From contig NZ_JABVZR010000001.1 of NCBI RefSeq assembly GCF_017163935.1, positions 186,001 to 250,000 of the forward strand: a DNA stretch of 64,000 bases. Reading direction: 5' to 3'. The position numbers were made by a program, and so were the translations under genes. Shown piece by piece: positions 8,125 through 16,783 of the stretch (within the stretch, counting starts at the first letter, position 1; each line of letters begins with the position of its first letter). Source of the DNA: Novosphingobium terrae. Its GTDB lineage: Bacteria > Pseudomonadota > Alphaproteobacteria > Sphingomonadales > Sphingomonadaceae. The notes under the pieces are model-generated. The model saw nothing but the letters and a program-made list of their open reading frames with translations, was not told the origin of the DNA and did no database searches.

Positions 8125-9897
8125 GTGAGTAAACAGCCCCCGCAAAATCAGCGCAATTTGTTGCTGGCGATGTTGCTGGTGGGTATCCTGCTGTTCGGCT
8201 GGGATACCGCCCTTCGCTACTTCTACCCCAATGCGAACAAGTCCAAGCCCGAAGCCTCGGCCAGCCCGACGCCTGCCGCAGCCAAGCCAACCCGCGAAGG
8301 CGGCCTTGGCGATGCGATCGAGCAGCAGGCCGAAGCCGTCGATCTGAAGGCCCAGCTGGCACGTCCGCGCGTGCAGATCGCCGCGCCGGGTCTGGTCGGC
8401 TCGATCAATCTGGCGGGCGGCGTGGTCGATGACCTCTCGCTGCCGCGCCACAAGGCCACCATCGAGAAGAACAGCGAGCCGGTGCGTCTGTACTCGCCCG
8501 CCGGTACGCCCGCCCAGCATTTTGCGCAGGTCGGCTGGGTGAACGCGCCCGCCGGTATCGCCATTCCCGATGGCAACACCGTGTGGACCGCCCCCGCGGG
8601 CGCCAAGCTGACGCCGACCACGCCGGTCACGCTCAGCTGGTCGAACACCACCGGCCAGACCTTCAACCTGACCTATGCGATCGACACCGATTACATGATC
8701 ACGGTGACTCAGAAGGTCAGCAACGCCAGCGGCGCCCCGCTCAAGATCCAGCCTTTCGCGCTGATCAACCGCACCAGCCGCACGGCCAGCCAGCGCACCT
8801 GGAACCTGCATTCGGGCCCCTTCGATTCGCTCGACAGCAGCGTGAAGTTCCAGCCCAAGTATGAGGACGTGACCAAGGCCGGCCAGATGAATCTGGAAGG
8901 CACCGCCGACTGGCTGGGCTTCACCGACATCTACTGGATGAGCGTGCTGGCCCCCACCAACGGCCAGGGCGCCACCAGCGACTTCCGCGCGCTGGGCAAC
9001 GATCTGTTCCGCGCCGACCTCGTCTATCCCGCGCAGACCGTCGCGCCGGGCACGGCTTCCAGCACCACCACGCGTCTGATCGCCGGTGCCAAGGAAAACG
9101 CCGTCCTCGACAAGTATGAAGCCGAGGGCGTCACCAAGTTCAGCTATTCGATCGACTGGGGCTGGTTCTGGTTCTTCGAAAAGCCGATCTTCCTGCTGCT
9201 GCGCACGCTGTTCCACCTGACCGGCAACTTCGGCGTGGCGATCATGCTGCTCACGCTGATCGTGCGCCTCATCATGTTCCCGGTGGCTCAGCGCGGCTTT
9301 GCCTCCATGGCCTCGATGCGCGCCATCCAGCCCAAGGTGAAGGCCCTTCAGGAGCGCTATAAGGACGACCGCCAGAAGCTTCAGGAAGAAACCATGAAGC
9401 TCTACAAGGAGGAAAAGGTGAACCCGCTCGCGGGCTGCCTGCCGATGTTCCTCCAGATCCCGGTGTTCTTCGCGCTCTACAAGGTGCTGATGGTGTCGAT
9501 CGACATGCGTCACCAGCCCTTCGTGCTGTGGATCAAGGATCTTTCGGTTCCCGATCCGCTGCATATCTTCAACCTCTTCGGCCTGATCCCCTGGGATCCG
9601 CCTTCGTTCCTGGGTCTGGGCCTGCTGGGTCTGATCTATGGCATCTCGATGTGGTTCCAGTTCAAGCTGCAGCCCGCCGCGCCCGATCCCGCGCAGCAGC
9701 AGATGATGTCGATCATGCCCTGGATGATGATGTTCGTGATGGCGCCCTTCGCCTCGGGGCTGCTGATCTACTGGATCACCTCGAACATCCTGACCGTGGC
9801 GCAGCAGAAGTATCTCTACTCGCGCCATCCCGGGATGCGCGCCATGGTGGAGAAGGAGCGCGCCACCGTCGCCCGCGCCATCAAGGACAGCAAGTGA
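8125..9897 (+). CDS. yidC: Membrane protein insertase YidC
   Basis: The 590-residue protein has the Gram-negative YidC form. There is an N-terminal membrane anchor (LLLAMLLVGILLFGWDTALRY), a periplasmic beta-supersandwich domain to about residue 340, and a C-terminal five-helix insertase domain. The insertase domain starts near FGVAIMLLTLIVRLIMFPVA, with the cytoplasmic hairpin QPKVKALQERYKDDRQKLQ and LAGCLPMFLQIPVFFALYKV. It inserts and folds inner-membrane proteins alone or with SecYEG. The start is GTG at 8125. Its stop overlaps the GTG start of engB by 4 bp. Confidence 0.97.
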   Translation: MSKQPPQNQRNLLLAMLLVGILLFGWDTALRYFYPNANKSKPEASASPTPAAAKPTREGGLGDAIEQQAEAVDLKAQLARPRVQIAAPGLVGSINLAGGVVDDLSLPRHKATIEKNSEPVRLYSPAGTPAQHFAQVGWVNAPAGIAIPDGNTVWTAPAGAKLTPTTPVTLSWSNTTGQTFNLTYAIDTDYMITVTQKVSNASGAPLKIQPFALINRTSRTASQRTWNLHSGPFDSLDSSVKFQPKYEDVTKAGQMNLEGTADWLGFTDIYWMSVLAPTNGQGATSDFRALGNDLFRADLVYPAQTVAPGTASSTTTRLIAGAKENAVLDKYEAEGVTKFSYSIDWGWFWFFEKPIFLLLRTLFHLTGNFGVAIMLLTLIVRLIMFPVAQRGFASMASMRAIQPKVKALQERYKDDRQKLQEETMKLYKEEKVNPLAGCLPMFLQIPVFFALYKVLMVSIDMRHQPFVLWIKDLSVPDPLHIFNLFGLIPWDPPSFLGLGLLGLIYGISMWFQFKLQPAAPDPAQQQMMSIMPWMMMFVMAPFASGLLIYWITSNILTVAQQKYLYSRHPGMRAMVEKERATVARAIKDSK

Positions 9898-10571
9898 CCG
9901 AGCAACCGCAAGAACAGGCGCCCGGCGTCGATGAAGAACTGGTCGAACGCGCGCGGCGGCTGTTTTCGGGGCGGGTGGATTTCCTCCTGTCCGCCCCGGC
10001 GCTGAAGTTCCTGCCCGATCCGGTGGTGCCCGAGGTGGCCTTTGCCGGGCGGTCGAACGTCGGCAAGTCCAGCCTGCTGAACGCCATCACCGGGCGCAAG
10101 TCTCTGGCGCGCACCTCGGTGACGCCGGGCCGCACGCAGGAGCTGAACTTCTTCGAGGTGGGCGGTGTTGTCGGCGAATTGCCCGATTTCCGTCTGGTCG
10201 ATATGCCCGGCTACGGCTTCGCCAAGGCCCCGCCCAAGGTGGTGGAGCAGTGGCGCAAGCTGGTGCGTGAATTCCTGCGCGGTCGCGTGGTGTTGAAGCG
10301 CTGTTTGGTGCTGATCGACAGCCGTCACGGTGTGAAGGATGTCGATCGCGAGATGATGGAGATGCTCGACGGTTCGGCCGTGGGCTATCGTCTGGTGCTG
10401 ACCAAGGCGGACAAGGTGAAGGCCAGCGAGCTGACCGATGTCTACGCCAAGACCGTGGCCGAGGCGCGCAAGCATTCGGCAGCGTTTCCGCAGGTGACAG
10501 TGACGTCTTCGGAGACCGGTTTGGGCATCGCGGAGCTGCGGGCTGCGGTTCTGGGAGATGCCGAGCTGTAA
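9894..10571 (+). CDS. engB: Ribosome biogenesis GTP-binding protein EngB/YsxC
   Basis: The protein has 225 residues. The G1 motif is AGRSNVGKSSLLN, the switch region is TPGRTQELNFFEV, G3 is DMPGYGFAKAP and G4 is LTKADK. This TRAFAC-class GTPase is needed for 50S subunit assembly. The frame is open further upstream inside yidC. I chose the GTG at 9894 because it creates the 4-bp GTGA overlap with yidC and gives the usual family length. Repeat copy B starts 13 bp after its stop. Confidence 0.95.
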   Translation: MTEQPQEQAPGVDEELVERARRLFSGRVDFLLSAPALKFLPDPVVPEVAFAGRSNVGKSSLLNAITGRKSLARTSVTPGRTQELNFFEVGGVVGELPDFRLVDMPGYGFAKAPPKVVEQWRKLVREFLRGRVVLKRCLVLIDSRHGVKDVDREMMEMLDGSAVGYRLVLTKADKVKASELTDVYAKTVAEARKHSAAFPQVTVTSSETGLGIAELRAAVLGDAEL

Positions 10572-10584
10572 GATTGAAAAGAGA

Positions 10585-10816
10585 ATGCGAGGGCCATCGC
10601 CCTCGCGCTCCCTTTACTGTCTACCCTGCGCTTCGGGTTCGGCCATAGAGCTGACGTCGCAGCGCCGCAGGCTTTAAACGACAGAGAGGCGCCGAGGCAT
10701 AACTGCCTGCGGCGCCTTTTTGTTGCGCAGGCGGAGAGGCGGTGCGCGCCGGTTGGGGGCCACTACCCGTGCGTCGGGAGACGTCATGGGAGCGCGAGGG
10801 GGTAACCCCCTCGCAT
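10585..10816 (+). repeat. 232-bp structured intergenic repeat, copy B
   Basis: A full-length copy. The left hairpin GCGAGGGCCATCGCCCTCGC is at 10587-10606, and the right hairpin (9-bp stem, TAA loop) is at 10794-10814. Segment 1, GCGCCGCAGGC (10662-10672), and segment 2, GGCGCCGAGGCA (from 10688), can each pair with segment 3, TGCCTGCGGCGCC (10704-10716). Segment 3 is followed by TTTTTG, as in an intrinsic terminator. The element fills most of the 334-bp gap between engB and the nuclease gene. Open frames inside it are not coding. Confidence 0.9.
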
Positions 10817-10905
10817 TTCTCTTCTTTATCAATCCCTCTTTTTCCCGTCACAACACAGCGCTAGAACCCCGGCCTTCCAAATCACGCAAACGAGGGCCGC
10901 CCCAT

Positions 10906-11841
10906 ATGATCTCCACCACCTTGCGCCGTAGACTGGCCATCGTCGGCACCGCGATGGCGGGCATGCTGGCGCTCACCGCGCAACCGGCTTTCGCTTGGGG
11001 CGAGCTGGGTCATCGCACCGTGGGCAACATCGCCTATGCCAATGTGAAGCCCGAAGTGCGCGCTCAGATCGACACTCTGCTCAAGCAGGAAGCGATGCTC
11101 GGCACGCCCGAGTGCAAGGTGAAGACTATCGGCGATGCGGCGGTCTATCCGGACTGCCTGAACGCCAACCGCTGGCGCTGGGCCTACACCTTCCCGTGGC
11201 ACTATCAGGACATCGACATCGACAAGCCCTTCGACGTGAAGGAGGCCTGCAATGCGGGCAATTGCGTCACGGCGCAGATCGAGCGGTTCCGGCGCATTCT
11301 GGCGGATCGCAGCCTGCCGCCGCATCAGCGGCTGGAGGCGCTGATCTTCATTACCCATTTCGTCGGCGATCTGCATCAGCCGCTGCATGCCGCCGAGCAT
11401 GAGCATGATGCGGGCGGCAATGCGGTGACGGTCACCAACATTCCTGCGCCTTCCTATATGGTGGCCGGCAACCCGCCGCATCTGGTGGACAACAGCAAGA
11501 AGCCCGCGAACCTGCACAGCGTGTGGGACACGGTGGTGGTGGAGCGTGCCCAGAAGGAAGGCCGCCTGCCCGCCGTGCGCGCCTACACCGTGGCCGAGCG
11601 TGAGAAGGTTGCCACCGGCGAGGTGGCTGACTGGGCGCTGGAAAGCTGGAATCTGGCGCATGATCTGGTCTATCCGCAGGCCTTCGGCCATGTGGTGGCG
11701 CCGGGCGAAACCACGCCCAAGGAAGTCACCATCGACGATGCCAGCCTCGACAAGGATGCCACCGTTGCCGGGGATCGCATCCTTCAGGCGGGGCTCCGTC
11801 TGGCCAAGGTGCTGGATCAGGCCCTTACACCTGCGGGTTGA
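10906..11841 (+). CDS. Secreted S1/P1 family nuclease
   Basis: The 311-residue precursor has a signal peptide ending TAQPAFA. The mature protein would therefore begin WGELGHRTVG, where the N-terminal Trp and the His are zinc ligands in the P1 nuclease family. Further ligand motifs are FPWHYQDID, FITHFVGDLHQPLHAAEH, DAGGNAVTV and NLHSVWDTVVV. It is a trinuclear-zinc, single-strand-preferring nuclease and 3'-nucleotidase acting outside the cytoplasm, probably in nucleotide scavenging. The ATG at 10906 places the signal peptide correctly. Confidence 0.93.
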   Translation: MISTTLRRRLAIVGTAMAGMLALTAQPAFAWGELGHRTVGNIAYANVKPEVRAQIDTLLKQEAMLGTPECKVKTIGDAAVYPDCLNANRWRWAYTFPWHYQDIDIDKPFDVKEACNAGNCVTAQIERFRRILADRSLPPHQRLEALIFITHFVGDLHQPLHAAEHEHDAGGNAVTVTNIPAPSYMVAGNPPHLVDNSKKPANLHSVWDTVVVERAQKEGRLPAVRAYTVAEREKVATGEVADWALESWNLAHDLVYPQAFGHVVAPGETTPKEVTIDDASLDKDATVAGDRILQAGLRLAKVLDQALTPAG

Positions 11842-11913
11842 AAAGCCTCGCAAATGGTGATGCATGGCGCCGCGCCCCTTCCGGGGACGCGGCGCTTTTG
11901 CTAGGGTACTGGG

Positions 11914-13062
11914 ATGACCGATACCCTCCAGACATCCGCCGATGTTGTCGCCCTTGCCGAGGCGCTGATCGCCTGCCCCAGCGTCACCCCCGCCGCAGGC
12001 ATGGTCTTCGACTGTCTGGAAGAGGCTCTGCGCCCGCTCGGCTTCGATGTGCAGCGCTTTGTGGCAGGCAGCGCGCCCGACGGCCCGGTGGAGAACCTCT
12101 TCGCCATCCGCAAGGGCCCCGAGGGCAGCCGCCATTTCTCCTATGCGGGCCATGTCGATGTCGTCCCCCCGGGTGAGGGCTGGACCAGCGGCCCCTTCGC
12201 CCCCCAGCGCCGTGGCGAGCTGCTCTACGGGCGCGGCGCGGTGGATATGAAGGGTTCGATCGCGGCCTTCGTGGCGGCGATGCACCATGTCCCGGCCGAG
12301 GCGGGCACCGTCAGCCTGATCATCACCGGCGATGAGGAGGGCCCCGCCACCTATGGCACGCTGGCCCTGATCGACCATATGAACGCTGCCGGAGAGCGCC
12401 CCGACCTGTGCCTCGTGGGTGAGCCCACTTCGGTCAACCGTCTGGGCGATATGATCAAGGTTGGCCGTCGCGGCAGCGTCAACATCTGGATCGAGGTCCA
12501 TGGCGTGCAGGGCCATGTCGCCTATCCGCACCTTGCCGACAATCCGCTGACCAAGCTGGTCGCCCTGCTGGCCGAGCTGAAGGGCCATGTGCTGGATGAG
12601 GGCACCGACTGGTTTCAGGCCTCCAACCTTGAAATCACCGATGTGGCTTGCGGCAACCCGGCCACCAATGTGATCCCGCCGCAGGCTTCGGCCCGCGTTT
12701 CGATCCGTTTCAACGATCTGCACACCGGCCAGTCGCTGGCCGATTGGGTGGCAGAAGTTGCGGCTCGCCATGGCGCCACCACCCGCGCGGTGATCTCTGG
12801 CGAGGCGTTTCTGACGCCGCCGGGGGATTTCTCGGCGCTGGTGGTGGAGGCGATCAAGGCCGAAACCGGCGTGGAACCGGAAATCTCCACCAGCGGGGGC
12901 ACATCGGATGCGCGCTTCCTGAAGTCGCTGTGCCCGGTGATCGAGTTCGGCCTCTGCAACGCCACGATGCACAAGCGCGATGAAGCTGTGGCGGTGGCTG
13001 ACCTTGAGGCGTTGGAGCGGATTTTCGCCAAGGTGACTTTGGCGGCTTTGAAGAAGGATTGA
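11914..13062 (+). CDS. dapE: Succinyl-diaminopimelate desuccinylase
   Basis: This 382-residue M20 metallopeptidase-fold enzyme has the two-zinc site motifs YAGHVDVVPPGEGW, GRGAVDMKGSIAAF and ITGDEEGPATYGT, and ends CNATMHKRDEAVAVAD. It hydrolyses N-succinyl-LL-2,6-diaminopimelate in lysine and peptidoglycan precursor synthesis. dapB, another gene of the same pathway, lies 3 kb downstream on the other strand. The ATG at 11914 lies about 70 bp after the nuclease gene. Repeat copy C begins 8 bp after the stop. Confidence 0.96.
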   Translation: MTDTLQTSADVVALAEALIACPSVTPAAGMVFDCLEEALRPLGFDVQRFVAGSAPDGPVENLFAIRKGPEGSRHFSYAGHVDVVPPGEGWTSGPFAPQRRGELLYGRGAVDMKGSIAAFVAAMHHVPAEAGTVSLIITGDEEGPATYGTLALIDHMNAAGERPDLCLVGEPTSVNRLGDMIKVGRRGSVNIWIEVHGVQGHVAYPHLADNPLTKLVALLAELKGHVLDEGTDWFQASNLEITDVACGNPATNVIPPQASARVSIRFNDLHTGQSLADWVAEVAARHGATTRAVISGEAFLTPPGDFSALVVEAIKAETGVEPEISTSGGTSDARFLKSLCPVIEFGLCNATMHKRDEAVAVADLEALERIFAKVTLAALKKD

Positions 13063-13070
13063 AGGATAAG

Positions 13071-13302
13071 ATGCGAGGGCCATCGCCCTCGCGCTCCCTT
13101 TAACGTCTACGTTGCGCCAAGGGTTCGGCCAAGGCGCTAAGGTCGCAGCGCCGCAGGCTTTCAATGATAGAGAGGCGCCGGGGCATAACTGCCTGCGGCG
13201 CCTTTTCGTTACGCTGGTGGAGAGGCGGGGCGCACCAATCGGGCGCCACTGCCTAATCGTCGGGAGACGTCATGGGAGCGCGAGGGGGTAACCCCCTCGC
13301 AT
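13071..13302 (+). repeat. 232-bp structured intergenic repeat, copy C
   Basis: A full-length copy with both terminal hairpins and all three central segments. Segment 1 is GCGCCGCAGGC, segment 2 is GGCGCCGGGGCA, and segment 3 is TGCCTGCGGCGCC followed by TTTTC. It sits between dapE and the symporter gene. The remaining roughly 165 bp before the symporter start show no clear promoter to me. Confidence 0.9.
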
Positions 13303-13469
13303 TGTCTTTTTATACCTTCTCTTCTCGCAAAAGCCGCGAGCCCCTGCCACAGCATCCACACACGGGGCATACGTCCTTTGCCGCCATTGCCGCTTTCCAC
13401 GCGCCTTGGTAGCAGGACACATTGATACATCCATAGACGCCCGAAAACGAAGGGCGCATGCGGGGAACC

Positions 13470-14780
13470 ATGGCAAAACGGCTGACCTATTTCATTCTGA
13501 TTGCCCTGGTGGCCGGTATTGTGGTGGGCTACGGCCTGCATCAGGCGTTTGACGCCAAGGACCCGGCGCTGGCGACGATTGCCGATCTGCTCAAGCTGCT
13601 GCCGGATGTGTTCCTGCGGCTGATCAAGATGATCATCGCGCCGCTGATCATGGCGACGATCATCACCGGCATCGCGGGCATGGGCGATTCGACCGCGCTG
13701 GGCCGCATCGGCGGCAAGGCGCTGGTGTGGTTCATCAGCTCTAGCGTGGTGTCGCTGCTGCTGGGCATGCTGCTGGTCAACATCTTCCAGCCGGGCGCCG
13801 GGCTGGCACTGAGCCCGGCCACGGGCCTCGGCGATCTGGCGACCAGCCAGCTCACCTTCCGCCACTTCATCATCGAGATCTTCCCGACCAGCGCTCTGGA
13901 CGCCATGGCGCAGAACAATGTGCTGCAGCTGCTGGTGTTCTCTGTCTTCGCGGGCGTGGGGCTCTCGGCGATTGGCGAGAAGGGCCGCATCATCGTCGAG
14001 TTCGCCGATGCGGTGGTGACGCTGATGCTGCAGATCACCGGCTATGTGATGTCGGTCTCGCCGCTGGCGGTGTTTGGCGCGATGGCGGCGATCGTCGGTG
14101 TGAAGGGGCTGGGCATTCTGGCCACCTACGGCGTGCTCGTCACCGAGTTCTACGGCGGCCTGATCCTGCTCTGCCTGCTGACGCTGGGCGCGGGCGCGCT
14201 GTTCCTGGGCAAGCGCGCCTTCACCCTGTTCCGCTACATCCGCGAGCCGGTGCTGATCTCCTTCTCGACCGCGTCCTCGGAAGCCAGCCTGCCCAAGATG
14301 TTCGAGCAGCTCGACCGCTTCGGTGTGCCGCGCCGCGTGTCGGGTTTCGTGCTGCCGCTGGGCTATGCCTTCAACCTCACCGGTTCGATGATGTATGCCA
14401 GCTTCGCCTCGATCTTTATCGCGCAGGCCTATGGCATCCATCTGCCGATCAGCACGCAGCTGCTGATGCTGCTGACGCTGATGGTCTCCTCCAAGGGCAT
14501 CGCCGGCGTGCCGCGCGCCTCGCTGGTGGTGATCGCCGCGACGCTGAACCAGTTCCATCTGCCGGTCGAGGGCATTGCCCTGCTGCTGGCGGTGGACACC
14601 TTCCTCGATATGGGCCGCAGCGCGACTTCGGTGCTGGGCAATGCGGTGGCGACCGCTATCGTGACCAAGACCGAAGGCATGCTGCAGCCGCTGATGGATC
14701 CGGAAGCGGAGCATGCCCCCACGCCGCATGGTGGCGCGGAGCATGGGCTGCATGGGTTGAATGTCGATCCCAATCAGTAA
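13470..14780 (+). CDS. Dicarboxylate/amino acid:cation symporter (DAACS family)
   Basis: The product has 436 residues and about eight membrane segments plus two re-entrant hairpins. Family signatures are present: the serine-rich hairpin region SFSTASSEASLPKMFEQLDR, then GYAFNLTGSMMYASFASIFI and DTFLDMGRSATSVLGNAVA. It should import C4-dicarboxylates or acidic amino acids with protons or sodium; the sequence does not separate DctA from GltP. Two starts are plausible: ATG 13458 (AAGGG upstream) and ATG 13470 (GCGGGGA upstream). I chose the latter. It is monocistronic and followed by repeat copy D. Confidence 0.9.
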   Translation: MAKRLTYFILIALVAGIVVGYGLHQAFDAKDPALATIADLLKLLPDVFLRLIKMIIAPLIMATIITGIAGMGDSTALGRIGGKALVWFISSSVVSLLLGMLLVNIFQPGAGLALSPATGLGDLATSQLTFRHFIIEIFPTSALDAMAQNNVLQLLVFSVFAGVGLSAIGEKGRIIVEFADAVVTLMLQITGYVMSVSPLAVFGAMAAIVGVKGLGILATYGVLVTEFYGGLILLCLLTLGAGALFLGKRAFTLFRYIREPVLISFSTASSEASLPKMFEQLDRFGVPRRVSGFVLPLGYAFNLTGSMMYASFASIFIAQAYGIHLPISTQLLMLLTLMVSSKGIAGVPRASLVVIAATLNQFHLPVEGIALLLAVDTFLDMGRSATSVLGNAVATAIVTKTEGMLQPLMDPEAEHAPTPHGGAEHGLHGLNVDPNQ

Positions 14781-14790
14781 GGAAGGGTGA

Positions 14791-15026
14791 AAGCAGGGGG
14801 TGTTACACCCCCTGCACCCCCGTTACGTCTCCCGACTAGAGGGCAGGGTAGAGGGCGATGGGGGGTTCAAACTCTCCACCATCGCAATGAAAAGGCGCCG
14901 CAGGCAGGGAATGCCTCGGCGCCTTTTTCTCGTTTAAAGCCTGCGGCGCGGCAAGCTGAGCGCCTTGGCCGAACCCTATGCGCAACGCCGACAGTAAAGG
15001 GAGCGCGAGGGTTATGACCCTCGCAT
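14791..15026 (-). repeat. 232-bp structured intergenic repeat, copy D (inverted orientation)
   Basis: An inverted copy filling the space between the convergent symporter and nth genes, 10 bp from one stop and 2 bp from the other. Its left outer hairpin has changed to GCAGGGGGTG-TTA-CACCCCCTGC (14793-14815), still a perfect stem. The other outer hairpin is GCGAGGGT-TATG-ACCCTCGC. The inner hairpin at 14893-14923 is flanked by AAAA and TTTTT, so it could terminate transcription in both directions. Confidence 0.85.
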
Positions 15027-15028
15027 CC

Positions 15029-15673
15029 TCACTTCTTCTTCTGCAAAACCTTATCCTTGAAGGCGCACAGATCCACCTCACCGCACCGCCAGCACTCTGG
15101 CGTGCGCGCCTTGCAGATATAGCGTCCGTGCAGGATCAGCCAGTGATGCGCCCCCACGCGAAACGGCCCGGGCACATGCTTTTCCAACTGCTTCTCGACG
15201 GCCTCAGGCGTCTTGCCCTTGGCCAGCCCCGTGCGGTTCCCCACGCGGAAGATATGCGTATCGACCGCGAAGGTCTCCATCCCGAAAGCGCAGTTGAGCA
15301 CCACATTGGCTGTCTTGCGCCCGACGCCGGGTAATTCCACCAACAAATCCCGGTCGGCGGGGACATCGCCGCCATGCTTGTCCACCAGGATTTGCGCCAT
15401 GGCCATCACATTGGCGGCCTTGGTGTTGAACAGGCCGATGGTCTTGATGTGGTCTTTCAGCCCGTCGAGCCCCAGATCGAGCATGTCCTGCGGGGTCTTC
15501 ACGATCTCGAACAGGGCGCGGGTGGCCTTGTTGACGCCCACATCCGTCGCCTGAGCCGACAGGGTGACGGCGACCAGAAGCTGATAGGTGTTGCCGAATT
15601 CCAGCTCGGTTTGCGGGTCGGGGTTGACCTCGGCAAGGCGGCGGAAGAATTCGAAGATGTCGGCTTTTTTCAT
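15029..15673 (-). CDS. nth: Endonuclease III
   Basis: The 214-residue protein matches Nth. The helix-hairpin-helix is LPGVGRKTANVVLN with the catalytic Lys, and the catalytic Asp is in FAVDTHIFRVGNR. A C-terminal 4Fe-4S cluster loop has C-x6-C-x2-C-x5-C (CKARTPECWRCGEVDLC). It removes oxidised pyrimidines and cleaves abasic sites in base excision repair. The ATG at 15673 gives MKKADIFEFFRRL, aligned with the family N-terminus; a TTG at 15700 would add nine residues. Repeat copies lie on both sides (D downstream, E upstream). Confidence 0.96.
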   Translation of the reverse strand: MKKADIFEFFRRLAEVNPDPQTELEFGNTYQLLVAVTLSAQATDVGVNKATRALFEIVKTPQDMLDLGLDGLKDHIKTIGLFNTKAANVMAMAQILVDKHGGDVPADRDLLVELPGVGRKTANVVLNCAFGMETFAVDTHIFRVGNRTGLAKGKTPEAVEKQLEKHVPGPFRVGAHHWLILHGRYICKARTPECWRCGEVDLCAFKDKVLQKKK

Positions 15674-15706
15674 GTCTGGCGTGGGTTTCCAGAAGGGCAA
15701 AGAAAG

Positions 15707-15938
15707 ATGCGAGGGCCATCGCCCTCGCGCTCCCTTTAATGTCTACGTGGTATGCTGACTATGCCGAAGTGTGCGTGTTCATAGCGCCGCAGGCATAAAC
15801 ATCGATAGCGCGGTTCGGGGCTCATCAGCCTGCGGCGCTCTGCGCAGCGCAGGTGGAGAGCAGGGGCGCTACGATAGGGAACCGCTGCCCGCGTGTCGGA
15901 AGACGTTATGGGAGCGCGAGGGGGTAACCCCCTCGCAT
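15707..15938 (+). repeat. 232-bp structured intergenic repeat, copy E
   Basis: A full-length copy between nth and dapB, which are both on the minus strand. The terminal hairpins and the GCGCCGCAGGC / GCCTGCGGCGC arms are intact. The competing middle segment is partly eroded and there is no T-run after segment 3. It lies 17 bp beyond the dapB stop. Confidence 0.9.
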
Positions 15939-15955
15939 CTCTTCTCCTTAAAACC

Positions 15956-16696
15956 TTAAAGCCCCAGAACTTCCTTCATCCCATACCGCCCGGGCTTTTG
16001 CCCGATCAGCCACAAAGCGCCCTTCAAAGCCCCGCGAGCAAAAATCCCGCGATTCTCGGCCAGATGCGAGAAGGACAGCCGCTCATTGTCGGCCAGAAAA
16101 TGCACCGTGTGGTCGCCCGCCACGCTGCCCCCGCGCAACGCAGCAAAACCGATGGTCCCCGCCTCGCGCTTCCCGGTGATCCCATCGCGCCCGCGCACGG
16201 CGTGGTCTTCCAGACGGATCTGACGACCGCGCGCGGCGGCGTCGCCCAGCAGCAGCGCCGTGCCGGAGGGGGCGTCGACCTTCATGCGGTGATGGGTCTC
16301 GACGATCTCGATATCCCAATCCTCACCGAGGCGGCGGGCGGCTTCCTCCACCAGATAGGCCAGCATGTTGACGCCCAGCGAGGTGTTGCCGGTCTGCAGC
16401 ACGGCGATCTTTTCGGAGGCCTGATCGATCAGCCAATGGTGGCGCTCTTCAAGGCCGGTGGTGCCGATCAGGATGGGCTTGCCCGCAGCGACGGCGGCAT
16501 CGAGGCTGGCCTCCAGCGCGGCGGGGGAGGAGAAGTCGATCAGCACATCGGCGGCGGCTGCCAGAGCCTCCACATCGCCGTCGCGGTCCACGGCGCCAAC
16601 CACCGTGTGGCCATCGGCGTGGTGGCCCAGCTGCACCGCCTCGGCGATCGCTTTGCCCATGCGCCCTTCGCTGCCGATGATGCCGATGTTTGCCAT
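15956..16696 (-). CDS. dapB: 4-hydroxy-tetrahydrodipicolinate reductase
   Basis: The protein has 246 residues. The N-terminal dinucleotide-binding motif is GIIGSEGRMGKAI. LIDFSSPAALEAS and LIGTTGLEERH follow, and the catalytic block is ETHHRMKVDAPSGTALLLG. It reduces dihydrodipicolinate-type precursors to tetrahydrodipicolinate in the lysine/diaminopimelate pathway. A strong AGAGGAGC ribosome-binding site precedes the ATG at 16696. It is transcribed divergently from the sirtuin gene, with under 90 bp between starts. Confidence 0.96.
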   Translation of the reverse strand: MANIGIIGSEGRMGKAIAEAVQLGHHADGHTVVGAVDRDGDVEALAAAADVLIDFSSPAALEASLDAAVAAGKPILIGTTGLEERHHWLIDQASEKIAVLQTGNTSLGVNMLAYLVEEAARRLGEDWDIEIVETHHRMKVDAPSGTALLLGDAAARGRQIRLEDHAVRGRDGITGKREAGTIGFAALRGGSVAGDHTVHFLADNERLSFSHLAENRGIFARGALKGALWLIGQKPGRYGMKEVLGL

Positions 16697-16783
16697 GGGA
16701 TGCTCCTCTTCGAAAATGCGGAATGCGTCATGGCCCGCGTGGGCGTGGTTGGCAAGGCGGCGCGGGTGGGGCACACCGGCGGC

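Noticed and set aside
10621..10851. Minus-strand open frame inside repeat copy B (similar ones in copies C, E and H)
   Set aside because: The frame is produced by GC-rich palindromic sequence. It is not kept between copies and has no ribosome-binding site or protein-like composition.
10882..13164. 760-codon minus-strand open frame opposite the S1/P1 nuclease and dapE
   Set aside because: It is antisense to two well-supported genes. High GC makes long antisense frames common, and the translation is rich in Arg, His and Gly with no motifs.
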